Source of the DNA: Neoscytalidium dimidiatum
Taxonomy: Eukaryota > Ascomycota > Dothideomycetes > Botryosphaeriales > Botryosphaeriaceae
DNA length: 64,000 nucleotides
Assembly: GCA_037367355.1 (NCBI GenBank)
Contig: CM074704.1
Coordinates: 62,001 to 126,000, forward strand
Direction: 5' to 3'
Shown: positions 31,392-43,281 of the stretch, in pieces
How the letters are laid out: the number at the start of each line of letters is the position of its first letter
Numbering within the stretch: position 1 is the stretch's first letter
Notes under the pieces: generated by a model
Told to the model about the DNA's origin: nothing
The model's input: only the letters and a program-made list of their open reading frames with translations
Databases searched by the model: none
Position numbers and translations under genes: made by a program

Positions 31392-33964
31392 GGCGCACAC
31401 TCATGGAAGTACGTGGGAACCTGTCAACTTGGGGCCATCCATATTCATAAAAAATCATGCTCGGGGGCCGAACGTAGGGGAACGAAAGATACCGGGCATC
31501 AGGCACAATTCACATTCGTAGCAAGTCGACTTAGTACCTGCTCTTCCCCGCTGAGTGACAAAAGTACCTTGTGATGATGCTAATGCAGCGAGTCACCTTG
31601 AGGCACCCGGCGGCTGAACGGCTATAGATGGGCAGTTCGGACACAATGTCTGGTCCGTCATTGAGATTAGTGGCGTGTCTCACGAGAGTTTCTAACCATT
31701 AGCACCCGCTAAGACTGTGTAACAACAAGGTCAGTAATGGTCAGAGGCTAACGCATACTCAAATGATCGAAAGGTATCTCTGCACCAATCACTGAGCGTT
31801 GGAAATGTGCAACGGTTCCTCCTCCATGTTTCTATCGACTTCATTCTTCCTAAGACTTCCGAAAACGGGCTGTTGTCCCGCAATCCTCAGAAGAAACCCC
31901 CATAGGGAAGAATCACATATCCATGGCACCAGCACCCCATTTAAATACTCCAGCAAAAACTTTGAGAAAGCGAAAGGGACTAAGCTGGCTTTAGAGACCT
32001 CGTACGAGGGGCGTAGAGAGCGAATAGCCGAGTATTGGGAGCACGGCAGTGCTGTGAATCTAGGCGCTGGTCGTCTCCAGGTTCGGCTCCAAAGCGCTAT
32101 TAGCCCCGCGCCTGAGCCGACATTGCCTTGTACAAGTGGTCGCCTCAGTCGTTATTCGTGTTGTGACTTGGAGCATTTATCTCAGAGCGAGGGCGATAAC
32201 GCTCGTTAAGGTGCCGGCTTGTAAGGTATCAGGTATGAGTAGCCTGTTGCTGGATCAGAGCACGCGGCGTAAATGACCAGTTCCTTTATTCAATACGCAG
32301 TTCTAATTTCAACACGATTCTGCACGAGCTTGGCAGTGAGGTCTGCAGCACATCCCTTTCTGAACACCATGCTGAGCATCATCGGCCAAGGCGTCCTGCG
32401 AATTGGCAAGGCAGGTGGAGGTAAGGCGAGGTATTTACGAGATGTGTACCCTGGTTAGCAATCAGAGGTGCCTTGAATTCTTTTTTTGCGAGTGTGGCAA
32501 ACTCCATCAAACTCCGGGATGTCGCCGCAAATGGCGGTCTGAAACAGCGTTTATGCATGCGGCTTCATCGCGGCTACTAAGGAAGGACGAACCGCATCCT
32601 CCGCCGCCCATATGAATCGGATGGTGAAAGAAAAAAATGACCGATAATCAATGTGCTCGGCTGGGCTCCCCTGCTTCAATGTCCTCTGCAGTCTTGAGAC
32701 AGGTCTACGGCGCCGTATCGCCAGGGCGTCCCGGCCAATCATGTCACACGCGCGACCGAGGAAAATTGTAGTTTGGGGTGCCACAAATTTTTGCAGGAGT
32801 ACCTTAAACCTCAGCGGGTTTTCGACTGCGCACTGCTATATCGAGGAGCGCAAATAATCGAAAGTTCGGGCTGGTGGCTAGCAAGGCGTGGAGCTACTCA
32901 CGACCGAGGGTTTGATTGGAACTGGCAATCTGGACCCAGTATGTAAAATTATCTGTCGATGACGTGAATATTTCCCGGTCGTGCTGCGCCGATGATACGA
33001 GGAGGGTCGGCCGTTGTTGCACAGAAACTCCAGTGCATGCACCACTACTTAGCCGAAAGCAGTCCACTCTCACGCCGCCAGTTCGAGGCGGATCCCAAGC
33101 CGAGCCGCGGTTGTCAACTGGTGGGGATCTACGTTGCTGCTGCGCATGGTCCTCTGTCTCAGAGAAGGTTCATTCCGCGTGGGCTGCACAGCCAGCACTC
33201 GTGAGATGCGACGAGATGTGGGCTATCATCGAAACAAGTGTCCAGTGTACCACAAGGCGGTTTCCGTGCGACGGGAACTTCAGCAGAAGTGGATACCTGG
33301 ACGCATGCTCGACGACGGCGCTAATCATGCGAGGGTGCAGGCCCCGGGACACGGCGTCGTTCTGAAGAGCAGACGGAGCTGTGCATGCCTGCGCTACGCA
33401 GGGATAGGTCGACCAGGGACGACCTGCGCATTGATAAACTCACGCTGTACGATCTGCTGGCCGGGCTTGCAGAGTAGACAGGTCGTCTCTCCAGACCGTT
33501 CGCACGGTCGCAGCCCTGCAGCAAAAAGCAACTCCTTTGCGGTCCACAGCAACGCTGATTCTGGGGCGCAGCGCAAACGGTTTAGAACCGAGCAATGTGA
33601 GATGCGATGGATCGGAAAGGAATAGAAAAAAAAAAAAAAAGACTTCGCGCTCGCCGGCGGCCCCAGATCCCGTCTCGAGTCAACGCGTACCCTACCCGGT
33701 ATGCCACCCCCGAAGTGCTTCCTGTGTCACCCTCCCCATGATCACTGATCACTCGCACTGCACTGCACTTCACGTTCCAGGAAAATCCACTTGTGCCCAC
33801 CATTTAACAGCGCTTCGACAGCCAGAATGTCGGAATACCGCGCTCTGAAAGACACGCTCCGGTTTGAATGATTGCTGACGGGAGCGGCTAAGCCACCTCT
33901 TCCTCTATCTCAGCAGCGCAGTTCCCGAGCGTCTCTACCCGTCGCCGGGCTGTGTCTCTGTCCA
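31392..33964. other. Intergenic, no gene recognised
   Basis: Several frames of 60-160 codons exist on the plus strand but none has a motif or coherent splice sites. An A-run of about 16 bp lies at 33626-33641. Confidence 0.45.
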
Positions 33965-35194
33965 ATGTCCAGTCTCGGGAAGCGCAACCGGTCCCATTCC
34001 AACGAATTCGATCTCCGGACACCACCACCAAGCCAATTCAGCACCCTGGCAGAAGGATGGGAGGAGATTCTCGCGAGCAGCAGCGCCTACGACCAGGCGA
34101 TGAGCCTGTCGATCTTTCCGGGACCGGATATGTTCGCGGGAGGACCGTCGCCGGAGTCCCCTTTTACTGCCCAATATCTATTCTCTCCCGGATATGCTGA
34201 TCACACTGAACACACCGCGGCGATTCCCTCCACTTTTCCAGCCGCTCAAATTATGCAATTTCAGCCAATTTATCATCCAAGACCGCCACCAGTACAGCCT
34301 ACGCTGTCTCTACAACCTACACTGCCTCTTCAACCAACACTGCCTTCACAGCCACCACAGCTGGGGTACTCGCCACCACCGCCGCCGGCACATCTACAGC
34401 CAGCACACCAGCCGCTACCGTTGCTGCCATTCATACCGCCGCCAGCTCCACCACCGGACGATCCAAGATTTATGCCAGCACGGCGCATATTGCTGCCACC
34501 AGTGCCGCCGGTGCCGCGGCCCCCTTCTCTGCCGCTACGTGATATACCGTCAGCTTCGGATGCGTATAGGCCAATCTGGCCTCTACAGTGGCTGAAAGAC
34601 GTGCCGGCAGGAGATGGGCATTTTACAAGCTTGCCGAGCACGGACGCATCATGGTCGAGCATGGAAACTTCATGGGCGAACACGGATGCGTCATGTGCCA
34701 GAGCTGACGCGGCCCTTGGCGCTCAAGAATGGGACGGGCATTGGGAACAGGGACGGGAGGGGGGCATCGAGGATCAGCAGGAGCAGGAGGACGGCTCGGC
34801 CCACGCCAACGCGAAAATCGGCACGCATGACAGTCGAGATGGGCAAGGGTCGGATGCGGACGCAGATGGGAGCGAATCTTCAGCCGTCGCGGGCAGCGTC
34901 GCCACCAGCCTCGAGTATTGCAAGGAGTGCGGCCGACGTCACACGCCCTACCAGTCCCCGGCCAGCATCGACGGCGGCGAGGACGCTCGCTCGACCACGT
35001 CGAGCGACATCGCCGACGAACTCACGCCTGTCGAGAGGGAGGAGCTGTTCAGGATCTTCAGGGAGGACCTAATCGAAAGGCAGCGTCGGGGGGAGATACG
35101 CCCTGTGCCTACGATCGAGTTGAAGCAGGTCATGTACGAGTCGATGGGCAACGCGCTCCGCGTTATGAAAAAAAGGAAACTGGAACAGGAATGA
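33965..35194 (+). CDS. Proline-rich protein with a conserved-looking C-terminus, unknown function
   Basis: An unspliced frame encodes 409 aa from ATG 33965; the frame is open further up to 33872, but this is the first in-frame ATG. It opens with a basic, possibly nuclear segment (MSSLGKRNRSHS). The middle is very rich in Pro and Gln with a six-residue repeat (QPTLSL, QPTLPL, QPTLPS) and long PPP runs, then a Trp/Asp/Ser section with TDASW/TSWANTDASC echoes, then an acidic stretch. The last ~90 residues look structured: a CKECGRRHTPYQSP motif, then VEREELFRIFREDLIERQRR and a helical basic end (MGNALRVMKKRKLEQE). The layout resembles a transcriptional co-regulator, but no family is recognised. 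Confidence 0.6.
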   Translation: MSSLGKRNRSHSNEFDLRTPPPSQFSTLAEGWEEILASSSAYDQAMSLSIFPGPDMFAGGPSPESPFTAQYLFSPGYADHTEHTAAIPSTFPAAQIMQFQPIYHPRPPPVQPTLSLQPTLPLQPTLPSQPPQLGYSPPPPPAHLQPAHQPLPLLPFIPPPAPPPDDPRFMPARRILLPPVPPVPRPPSLPLRDIPSASDAYRPIWPLQWLKDVPAGDGHFTSLPSTDASWSSMETSWANTDASCARADAALGAQEWDGHWEQGREGGIEDQQEQEDGSAHANAKIGTHDSRDGQGSDADADGSESSAVAGSVATSLEYCKECGRRHTPYQSPASIDGGEDARSTTSSDIADELTPVEREELFRIFREDLIERQRRGEIRPVPTIELKQVMYESMGNALRVMKKRKLEQE

Positions 35195-36034
35195 GCTCTT
35201 TTCTTTTGCTGTTATTTGACAAACCAAGATCGGGAAAACGGTGGGAGTCGTTGCCGGCAGAATAGCAACTATGCATCAAGCTTAACGTGATTAATCTCCA
35301 ACTTCTGCTTCTTACGCTTGTAAGTCCTTAACCACCCGTCGCCGTCAGTGCTGCCTTCCTCAGTAATGATTTTTACATGCAATCCTAGGATGCCTACCGC
35401 TTCCGCAATTCCTTCAAGTGCGCCGACAAACAGCTACCCTTGACCACACACGTTGCCCTACAGTAGCGGCTTGAACGCCCATCTCTTCAGATTGGACGGG
35501 AAATGAGATCCAGACATCCGTTCAATATCAGCCCAGATGATCTACTGCACAGGGAGCCCACAGGAGGCGATGAGTTGGATCAGCATCAGAAATACAGTGT
35601 AATGGGGTAGATCGCCGGTAGGCGGCGAATGGTGTTGACTGGCACCACCGCCGTCTCCTGCGGCCCGTCATTCGGGCATTGGTGACAGTAATACGCCGCG
35701 GTGTTGCGGCGACTTAGACGAGCTTCCCGCCGTTGCGCATGCGCAGCGCCGCTTGCTCTCCGAGCCGCTTTGCTTTCATTCACATTCGCCCCGGCATTCT
35801 ACAACGCGTCTGCCCAACCGGCATGGACACACTCCCTGCGAGCGTCCGACAATCGGCCAGCGCCGAATGGTCGTATGGCTGAGCTGGAATCACTACGTCG
35901 GCTGCATTCCACCCTCACTCCGCCGGCGGCTGCAGCGGCAGCTCCACCGCCATCGCCATTGGCACCACCGCCGTCAGCACCAGCACCAGCGCGCACTCAC
36001 ACGGCGGCATCTGTGAAAGCGCCGTCCGCCAGTC
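35195..36034. other. Intergenic, no gene recognised
   Basis: GC-rich Ala/Pro-type frames run through 35700-36030 without motifs. An ATG at 35876 opens a frame beginning MAELESLRRLHSTL that could be an upstream exon of the next gene, but no convincing intron joins them. Confidence 0.4.
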
Positions 36035-36622
36035 ATGAACGCCAGCGCGGACTCGCTGCATTCGGACTTCGCCCGCCCTCTCAAAGCCATCGTCGGCGAC
36101 GTCAGGTCCAAGTCGAGTCCACCGCGCGCCTGCGCCGTCACCTGCTCCGCTGACCAGAGGCAGCGCGCCAATCTGCAGACCCTACCGCCGGCTCCGTACC
36201 CATTTACCCCACGGGATTCGACCAGGAGCATCGAACACGGCCGCCACAACGACGGACCAAACCCACTCCACGATCATGCACACCTAAGCGCCGACCACCC
36301 GAAACTCTTCTCTGCTTCCGACAACGGCGAGCAAGCCGATGATGACGTGGATAATGAGCCGTTACGCTCTATTGTTGCAACCCAGGCGGATTCACATGGA
36401 AGTTCCGTCGACATCGAGAATGCTGAGGAACAAGTGGACGCGCTCCCCTGCCAATCGTCAAGTCCGTCGCGGCCAAACCCTGTCCCACGGTTCGACACGC
36501 CCCAAGCCCGCGTCGGCATGAAGTGAGATCGCTCTGGCACTGGCGCCTCACCTTACGAGACGCACAGCAGGAGGCCTCTGCCCGCGCAGCTGGAGGTAAA
36601 TGCAGATACGGATGGACGGTGA
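36035..36622 (+). CDS. Hypothetical acidic protein, probable two exons
   Basis: ATG 36035 opens a 162-codon exon with an acidic middle (SASDNGEQADDDVDNEPL, SVDIENAEEQVDALP). At 36523 a GTGAGA donor coincides with the end of the useful frame, and joining to CACAG at 36567 gives a short exon ending in TGA at 36620-36622, for about 180 aa. The inferred intron is only 45 bp, so the junction is tentative. No domain is recognised. Confidence 0.35.
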
Positions 36623-38793
36623 AAGCTACGGCCAGCTTCGCTGGGATGAAAGCGTTCGCGGCCAAGGCAAGAGACGAGGCGCAAAGCGCTGTCACGAGGG
36701 CATGGCGCGAGATGTCCGAGCTGGAGATGCGGACTTACCCCCGAACGATAAACTAGCTGAAGGAGCGCATCACCTAGGACTATTATGCGAGAAGCGCCGC
36801 GCGGACGAACGCATACGGTACAAGGAAAATATGGACGAGTAAAGCTACCTAAGGCTGGGGTCGGTCAGAAGGTTGGCGGTCGTGGCGTAGCTCTGGCAGC
36901 TGCCCGTCTCTCACTTGCTCTCCAACGTGTACTGTGCGAATGCCTGAAGAAAAAAAAACCTCCCTCTCCAGCATCATTATTCGGGTACCCGATGCTCGTA
37001 GCTGTATTCTGTCGTAGAGTCCCGCATCGCTGTACCATTCTCGTGATTGTATTCCACAATTTCATCAACGTGATGTCTCTCCCGCCGAGCAAATTGAATT
37101 TGTACGAGCTCTGTCATTGTTTTGAGAGGGCTCGGGATGCGGCGATGAATGCCTTGGAGGAAGTATTCGTTTACCGCTGCTCTCCAAACATTCAACCAGA
37201 CCAACGAATGACTCCCACCCTCCCCCTAAGGCTTTGTTTCACACGTGGGACTTGGGCATAGATGGCGCAAGGGAAATTGAGGCGGGGATTTTCGATGGCG
37301 AGAAGATGGACCACGAGCTATGATTGGCTGAGCTCGTCCAACGGTCAAGAGACGTGCGAATGAAGATGATCCGAGAGGGAACAATAGGGCTAGAAGCTGT
37401 GGGGTTGAAGAGGCTGAGCCGTCGGCGGAGAGGTGCGAGTGAGACCACGGGGCAAAAATACACCCTTCCCTTCGCCCGTCTGCCTCTCTACCCCGAACCC
37501 AACTGATAGCGACTCGGCCGATGCGGGAGCAGGACGGAGACCAATGCCGAATCTGAGCATGTGGGATGAAGAGAGCCGGATCGCGCAGGATCGTGTATCA
37601 GACCCTGGCGCCAACCGGGTTCCCTCTCGTGATTTGCATCGCGCCGAATCAGCTGCGGCGCGGAAGAGACATGCGTCATGCGATACGACGGGTCCAGATG
37701 CTGCGTGGCCGGCCGGGCTCTCGCTCTGTCCCGGTGGGCACGATGCGCGCGAGGAGATGTGAAGCTCCCAGGCGTTCATACGAACGGGATACGAGATCGA
37801 CAGGGGCGAATTATCGCCCGCAGGCTTCATCACCTGCGGTCGGCGGTGATGAGCGACTAAAGTTCCGCGATTGATCCCCGTCGCTTCGCTGCTTGCAGTT
37901 CTTTTGCCGCGTGCTTGCTAACCAAAGTTGGTAATTCCAGTCACCCACTTAGCCGCGGTCCACCGCAATTCAACTTTAGTCAGCCACTTCACTTCTGCCG
38001 CCGCTTGGCCGGCGGCAGAGCGAATCTTAAGGATGGACGGGAACGCCAGAGCAGCGGCGGGGTTTCGTAAGTCAAGCACCACTATCCGCTTCGTCAGCCA
38101 TTGGTAAATGCTTGGCAAAGCTGGCATATCTACGACCAGCACCCAGACAGTCAAGCCTTTCCGTACCGCTTACCTAAGCATTATTCCCAACACCAGCACG
38201 GTGTTGGCCGGATATGTTGCCGATCCCCGTCTGCGGTCGAAAATCACTCGTGGAACGCGTTTGTACCACAGTAGATGATTCTTTTCTTTCTTTTTTTTTT
38301 TTTCAAATACGCATTCCTGGGTCTAGAAGAATCTTTTGCAAGGGCTTCGCTCACCTGTGCTTCGAGAGTGTGTTCATGAGCAAGAAAGAGAAGCTTGCAA
38401 ATTTCATAATAACCTTCCACGAGATCTGTTATTTAGGGCCACACCTGTGGAATGCCTTGTGCATCTGCTACTCCCCTGATCGAACCCCCATGAGTGCAAA
38501 AGGGAATTGAAGAAAAAAGAAATCTTAGTATAAGTAGATGGCAAATCTTCTGCAGATGGCAATTCTTCCAACACCCAACCCCCCGGCAATTTTGTTCTCG
38601 GGCAGTTCACCCAGACTACCCATGCGCTTACTCGTCATCTCCAACTCCGTCTTCGACCATCCCATGAACTGTCACCCCCTCGGTCGCTGAGCGGTAGCTG
38701 TTGGTAAACAGCATTCAAAGGCACATACTCCAAGTCAGCTGCTTGCTCACCAAGGCGACCGAGCAAACTCTCATATCCCAACACTAGCACCTG
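36623..38793. other. Intergenic, no gene recognised
   Basis: Frames just right of 36622 give a helical-looking piece (RDEAQSAVTRAWREMSELE) broken by stops; it may be a relic, but no family could be assigned. T-run at 38287-38302. The rest shows nothing. Confidence 0.45.
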
Positions 38794-39612
38794 TCACCGG
38801 CTGGCAGGCGAGGTCCCGGCAGCACGACCAGTGGAGTGCTTTGACGGCGACGGCGACGGCGACAGCGACGACAAGCCGTAGCCCCTCACGTACTTATGCC
38901 TGATCCTCTTGCTGGGATACGCATCCGCGGCATTCCCCTCCTCGCCCACGTCCGCCAGTATCGCCGCGTGAGCGCGACTGTCGGCCTTTCGCTTCCTCCC
39001 GCCATCCCTGCCCGCTGGGGCTCCGGCCGCCGTTCCTTGCGCGCCGGTCACGGGTTGCCGCCAATCACGGTCGGAGGGGAGAGTGCAGGCGGTGGGAGGG
39101 CGCGGGGACTTCAAGTAGAGGAAAGGGCCGCATGATGGAGGCACTGCGTGCGGCGGCGGCGGCGGCAGCAGCGTCTCGGTCCCCTTGTTGGAGGGCAGTT
39201 GCTGCGGCTGGCTCGGGGCGGCGGACGGCGAGGAGCAGGTGGCGGCGGCGACCTCGGCAAAGGTGGGGAGAGGCTCGGTGAGGCAGTGCGGCCAGGGCAG
39301 GGACAGTTCGGGGAACCGCTGGAAGAGGACCTGCCGGTGGGCGAGGGTGGAGGCGGGTGTGTCGGCGGGCTGCGGCGTGGCGGCGGCGGCGTCGGTGAAG
39401 TGAGTGCGGGTGATGGGGATCGGCCAAGGTGAGAGCAGGCCGGGAGGCAGCTCGATGAGGACCTCGCGCGGGTTGACGGTGGCGAACGGAGGTTGGTCGC
39501 AGCCGGGGTGGCGGATTGCGCGCTCCTTCATGGTGTGCCGCTGCGGTCCTGCAGTCGTCCTTGCGGCCGTTATCGGTGTCGTTATCGTTGCGGCTATTCG
39601 CGGCGCCGTCAT
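38794..39612 (-). CDS. Hypothetical Ser/Pro-rich protein with an internal repeat
   Basis: A 272-codon minus-strand frame starts at ATG 39612; a second ATG at 39531 (MKERAIRHPG) gives 245 aa and a cleaner N-terminus. Two segments resemble each other: LLSPWPIPITRTHFTDAAAAT and LSLPWPHCLTEPLPTFAEVAAAT share L..PWP...T....F...AAAT. A basic KRKADSR patch and a Ser/Pro-rich end (SPSPSPSKHSTG) follow. The protein is otherwise low in complexity, and the family is unknown. GC-rich shadows in other frames are also long here, so reality rests mainly on the internal repeat and the sensible start and stop. Confidence 0.45.
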   Translation of the reverse strand: MTAPRIAATITTPITAARTTAGPQRHTMKERAIRHPGCDQPPFATVNPREVLIELPPGLLSPWPIPITRTHFTDAAAATPQPADTPASTLAHRQVLFQRFPELSLPWPHCLTEPLPTFAEVAAATCSSPSAAPSQPQQLPSNKGTETLLPPPPPHAVPPSCGPFLYLKSPRPPTACTLPSDRDWRQPVTGAQGTAAGAPAGRDGGRKRKADSRAHAAILADVGEEGNAADAYPSKRIRHKYVRGYGLSSLSPSPSPSKHSTGRAAGTSPASR

Positions 39613-40639
39613 GTCACCCGGCCGGCCTTGCAGGGCGTGGTTGTTGTGACTGCTGGCGGTGTTACGGCTGGTGATGCCGCTGCCTGCGGCCGTGCTTCTG
39701 AAACCGGCGTCGAAGTTAATTTTGTGCAGGCGAGCTGATGGCGCAGAGGGAGGGAAGATGGGCTAGCTTCTAGTCGGGCGCGGATATGATATGCACGGAA
39801 GCCGGAGAGACGCTTTTTTGACCACACGGGCTGTCAACAGGTCCTGTTGGCCGTTCTGCACGGGGCGCCGCATAGCCGTGGCACACGGCTCCCGCCGACA
39901 CGAGAAGCGAAGGGACTCTTCTCAGACACAATAATGATACGCAGAGTAACATTGGGTCTTGTGTGAATGGAAGTGGCTCTGATTTCTATGGAGCGGCCAG
40001 GCTTGGCAGCCATTCATGGTTTTCGTGAAAGACTGATGCCAACGCAGACATCCCAGGTGACGATATTTGGCGGCCATGGCACAAACGAGTGCTGTTATGT
40101 TCGCGGTCACACTGGTATGGCGACAGGGTGCAATGGCGGCACGGGAAGGTTGATTTGGTAAGAAAAGCAGACGCACCTGGTGCCAGCGCATGTGACGATG
40201 ATAGCACCTGAGCGGCGCCTGTCAAAGCCGATATCGAAATGATGTGGGCTGGGGGTGCGGCGAAGGCCATTGAGTTTGATAAGTGGTGCTTGCGGAACCA
40301 GAGCTGAGTCTACGTGCTGGTTAAGGCTGTTCATACGACCCTGTTGGCGCGAGTCACCGATTTGGGTCGGCCCCTTCTACCTCAGTGTTAAATAGCATGT
40401 CTGTTCATATAAAGTCGCAATACCCATTCAACAAAGAATCGCAGTATACCTGCCGCGCACATCGGGCAGGCAGGCTGGTATCGCTCGCGTGGGGACGGTT
40501 GGGAACGAGCCGGACTTTGGTCGACGAGGGGCGGATACGGGGTGTCGTTGTGCGACGGTGAGCGGGTCGGGCCGTGCCGCACTTTTGTCCAGACGTTCGA
40601 GATTGTTCATCCCTGCACGACGCTCGAAACGGAGAATGA
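39613..40639. other. Intergenic, no gene recognised
   Basis: No motif-bearing frame and no repeat noted. Confidence 0.5.
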
Positions 40640-40942
40640 TCACCAACGCGGCTTGGCACCGAGGGGCTGCCACGAGTCAAACCAGTCTCTCCTCCGCCAC
40701 GAATCCGACTCTTCAATTTCTGCCTACGGCTTGCCGGTCTTGGTGAGAAGGCGTTTATTTGGGATATAAAAGCCATTTGCACGGTGCCGGGGGAGCAATC
40801 GAAGAAGCGCTAACTCGTCCAAGCCGTGTCCGTGGCGGCCCGAGTCGATGGTAGACCGCGCTTCTGCCACGTCGTTCCACCGTTTGACTGCTGCTTGGCC
40901 AAATCGCGGACCGGGACTCACTGGTTGGCCGATAAAGTACAT
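40640..40942 (-). CDS. Small hypothetical protein, tentative two-exon model
   Basis: Two protein-like pieces on the minus strand, FGQAAVKRWNDVAEARSTID...LDELALLRLLPRH and IEESDSWRRRDWFDSWQP, join in phase across a possible 63-bp intron (GTGCAA at 40782, GGCAG at 40720). This gives 79 aa from ATG 40942 to TGA 40640. The frame is open upstream behind a CGCAG acceptor, so an earlier exon is possible. The family is unknown; the call rests on the quality of the amino-acid pattern. Confidence 0.3.
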
Positions 40943-41418
40943 GCCAGTGATCTGCGTACCCTCCACCGAGCGCCGCTCCCTTGTTCGCAGCGGTGTCGTT
41001 CTCGGTGGTACGACTGAGCTTTTCACGCCCTGTCTGGAGCATACGTGTGAGTTATTACATGATCCGCTCATGCTTTTGCTCTTCCAACCACTTTACCACC
41101 GCGAAGGGAGCTTTTGTCGAAGATTCTCAGTCGTTGCGGGCCGAAGTTCCGAGTACACGCGCCCCATTCTCCTTATCACCCGTCCCACTCACTACATCCC
41201 TCCGAGACTGAGAGTTGTAGAAACTCAGCATCTGGAGCAGATCGACCGGATCCGGAGGATACAGCACCACTCACTGGCAGTGGAATTTCTAACCAGTATT
41301 GCACGTGGATGGTAGATCACGTGCAGCGGAAGCGCCGCGTGTTGCCGGGGTGATGTTCGTCACATAAGGCGCCCAGCTCAATTTACGCCTTAAAACTCTA
41401 TCAGATGAGCTCCTACAA
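40943..41418. other. Intergenic, no gene recognised
   Basis: May include an upstream exon of the small leftward gene. Nothing else is visible. Confidence 0.4.
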
Positions 41419-41895
41419 ATGTCAACACATCCATGCTGGAGCATTGCCATTTCTCGGGCGCTAGGCACATATCCAAATCCGCTCGTCCCGATGGTGCCGC
41501 TGCGGCACTTGTACTCGCCACTTCGACCATCTCCGCTAAGGCAGGAGGTCAACTTCGAAACCCAGCCGGAGAGTGAAAAGGCAAATGAGGAAGGAGTAAA
41601 GGAGGCAACAGTCAAGGAAGAGGAAGTGAAAGACGGAGTGAAGAAGAAAACAAAGAAGAAATGGAGGTGCTCAAATGAGAAGACCACATCACGGAAAGCC
41701 GAGCGGAGAGGGAAGCGGAAGCAAAAGCGCTCTAGCGAGGACGATGCGGAGTTCGCGGCCTTTCTGGCAGACCAGGCCTTCCGCAGACGCTGCTTCAGCA
41801 TCCGCCGACGTCCCGCGGACCGCCCACCGCCGCCGTTTCTCCCAAGCATGCGGGCATCTCCACAAGATCGTGGGGCGGCAGAGGCAAACCTGTAG
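41419..41895 (+). CDS. Hypothetical Lys/Glu-rich protein
   Basis: A 158-codon frame opens at ATG 41419. The middle is highly charged (KANEEGVKEATVKEEEVKD, then a run of lysines) and turns into a basic stretch with RKAERRGKRKQKRSSEDD and AEFAAFLADQAFRRR, which looks helical and nuclear. No domain is recognised. The frame is a plausible small gene, but composition alone could produce it. Confidence 0.35.
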   Translation: MSTHPCWSIAISRALGTYPNPLVPMVPLRHLYSPLRPSPLRQEVNFETQPESEKANEEGVKEATVKEEEVKDGVKKKTKKKWRCSNEKTTSRKAERRGKRKQKRSSEDDAEFAAFLADQAFRRRCFSIRRRPADRPPPPFLPSMRASPQDRGAAEANL

Positions 41896-42110
41896 CAGCA
41901 TGTTCCCGGCCTCCTGTCATCCCCTCATCGTGCTTCGTGGGATGCCTCGTCCGAGCCGCGTTTCGCTTCTACAAGTCTCCGTTCGGCGAGGCAGAGGCCA
42001 TCCGTCACCACACACACAACCGAACCTTGAGCCCAGAAGGCGCTTCCTGAGCGATTTCAGAGCTTGTGACTCTCTACGTAGTTTGGCCTTAATGACGGCA
42101 GCAATGTCTT

Positions 42111-42548
42111 CTACATGGCATTCTGCGGCCGGGCCGACGCCCGCGCCATCATGATTCGCCGAATCAGTCTGGTGCCAACACAATGCTCTACGTCCATCGT
42201 CTTGGCAAAGCCTAAAAGTTCAATGTTCCTACACCCTTTCAGAATCCTGCGCATTTCATCCGGCAACCGGCGCATGGCCAGGTCGCATACCCTGTTTTCA
42301 CTCCCTTCGCTTGGAAATGGCCTCTATGCTTTCACGCCCTACCAGCGCGGACGGATGGGAGTTCCTCCTCGTTGTCCCGAGCGGTCTGGCTGCGTTGCTC
42401 TCGCTTGGCAGTTTGTGGTCAGGTGTAGCGACGATGACGGTCGGTGCGCCGGCAGGTTGTCGGTGAGAAGCTGAGAAGCGTCGCACATCCACTGGCTCGC
42501 CCCGTTGCCGCCGGGCCGCGCACCCATATCTGAAGACGTGGCCAGCAT
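42111..42548 (-). CDS. Hypothetical protein, two-exon model
   Basis: Exon 1 (42548-42343) carries SQWMCDASQLLTDNLPAHR. Exon 2 (42291-42111) carries VCDLAMRRLPDEMRRILKGC and MDVEHCVGTRLIRRIMMARA, ending in TAG. The 51-bp intron (GTAGGG...AACAG) keeps phase and gives 128 aa. The second exon in particular has the hydrophobic-charged pattern of a folded helical protein. Upstream exons may exist, because a hydrophobic stretch (FAMLAFLAIPASHAG) precedes in another frame. The family is unknown. Confidence 0.4.
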
Positions 42549-43281
42549 GAGACGCTGGGATAGCCAGGAAGGCCAGCATCGCGAAAGATGCGGAAGCTGT
42601 CCAGATGCAAATCCTGCGCTTCGCTTCTACAATCGTACCTCCATTGCGGCCTCCCAGGTGTGCTCTTTTGAAGTGTCCCCGCTGATGGAAGGAAGGCGTC
42701 GGCAGATACACCCTCTACATGGGTTAGTGGTCGAGGTATCGCAAATCTGCTATGCCAGTGACATCTCGTCATCCGCTGGATCGTACCCGCGGAGGTGAGA
42801 GCCGCGCCACGGCATCAGCGTCGACCGTGGTGTCACGACTATCACTACGCATCCGTAGTCTCTGCCCTACGCTTTCAGCGCTAGCCCTCTTCCTCTTGGC
42901 CCTGTCCTGCGGCCATCCGCTCCGCACGGTGCATGCTCCCAGCTACTGACTACGCGCCCGCAGCGCGCCGCGCCACGCGTCTCCGGGCCGCGCCCTGCCG
43001 CCCCGCATATTCTCGTCATATTTTTGCTGTCTCTGCTCGCACGGCCACCTACATCACAGAGTGTTTGCCACCATACAGCATGATGCCGCTGTCCGCGTCC
43101 TGAATTTACTCTGCTGCGCGATGATGGCGGTTGAGAATGGCCTTCCTGTTGCACACATTCGCCCCAATGCAGACCGCCTGTCAATGGCGAAAAGAGATAG
43201 AAATACCGACGATAGCACAGGCAGGCCGACTGTCACGCGCCGCATCGTCGAGGCTTCAACGCCACCTCCACCCCCTTACAT
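42549..43281. other. Intergenic, promoter side of family copy B
   Basis: No gene recognised; short frames only. Confidence 0.5.

Noticed and set aside
36640..36840. Possible HMG-box-like helix (AWREMSELE...)
   Set aside because: Only one helix resembles an HMG box, stops break the rest, and the basic N-terminal arm is absent.
41917..42183. Minus-strand frame with CHVEDIAAVIKAKLRRESQ
   Set aside because: It overlaps, in another frame, the end of the two-exon model at 42111-42548, and only one of them can be coding; the other fits better with splice signals.
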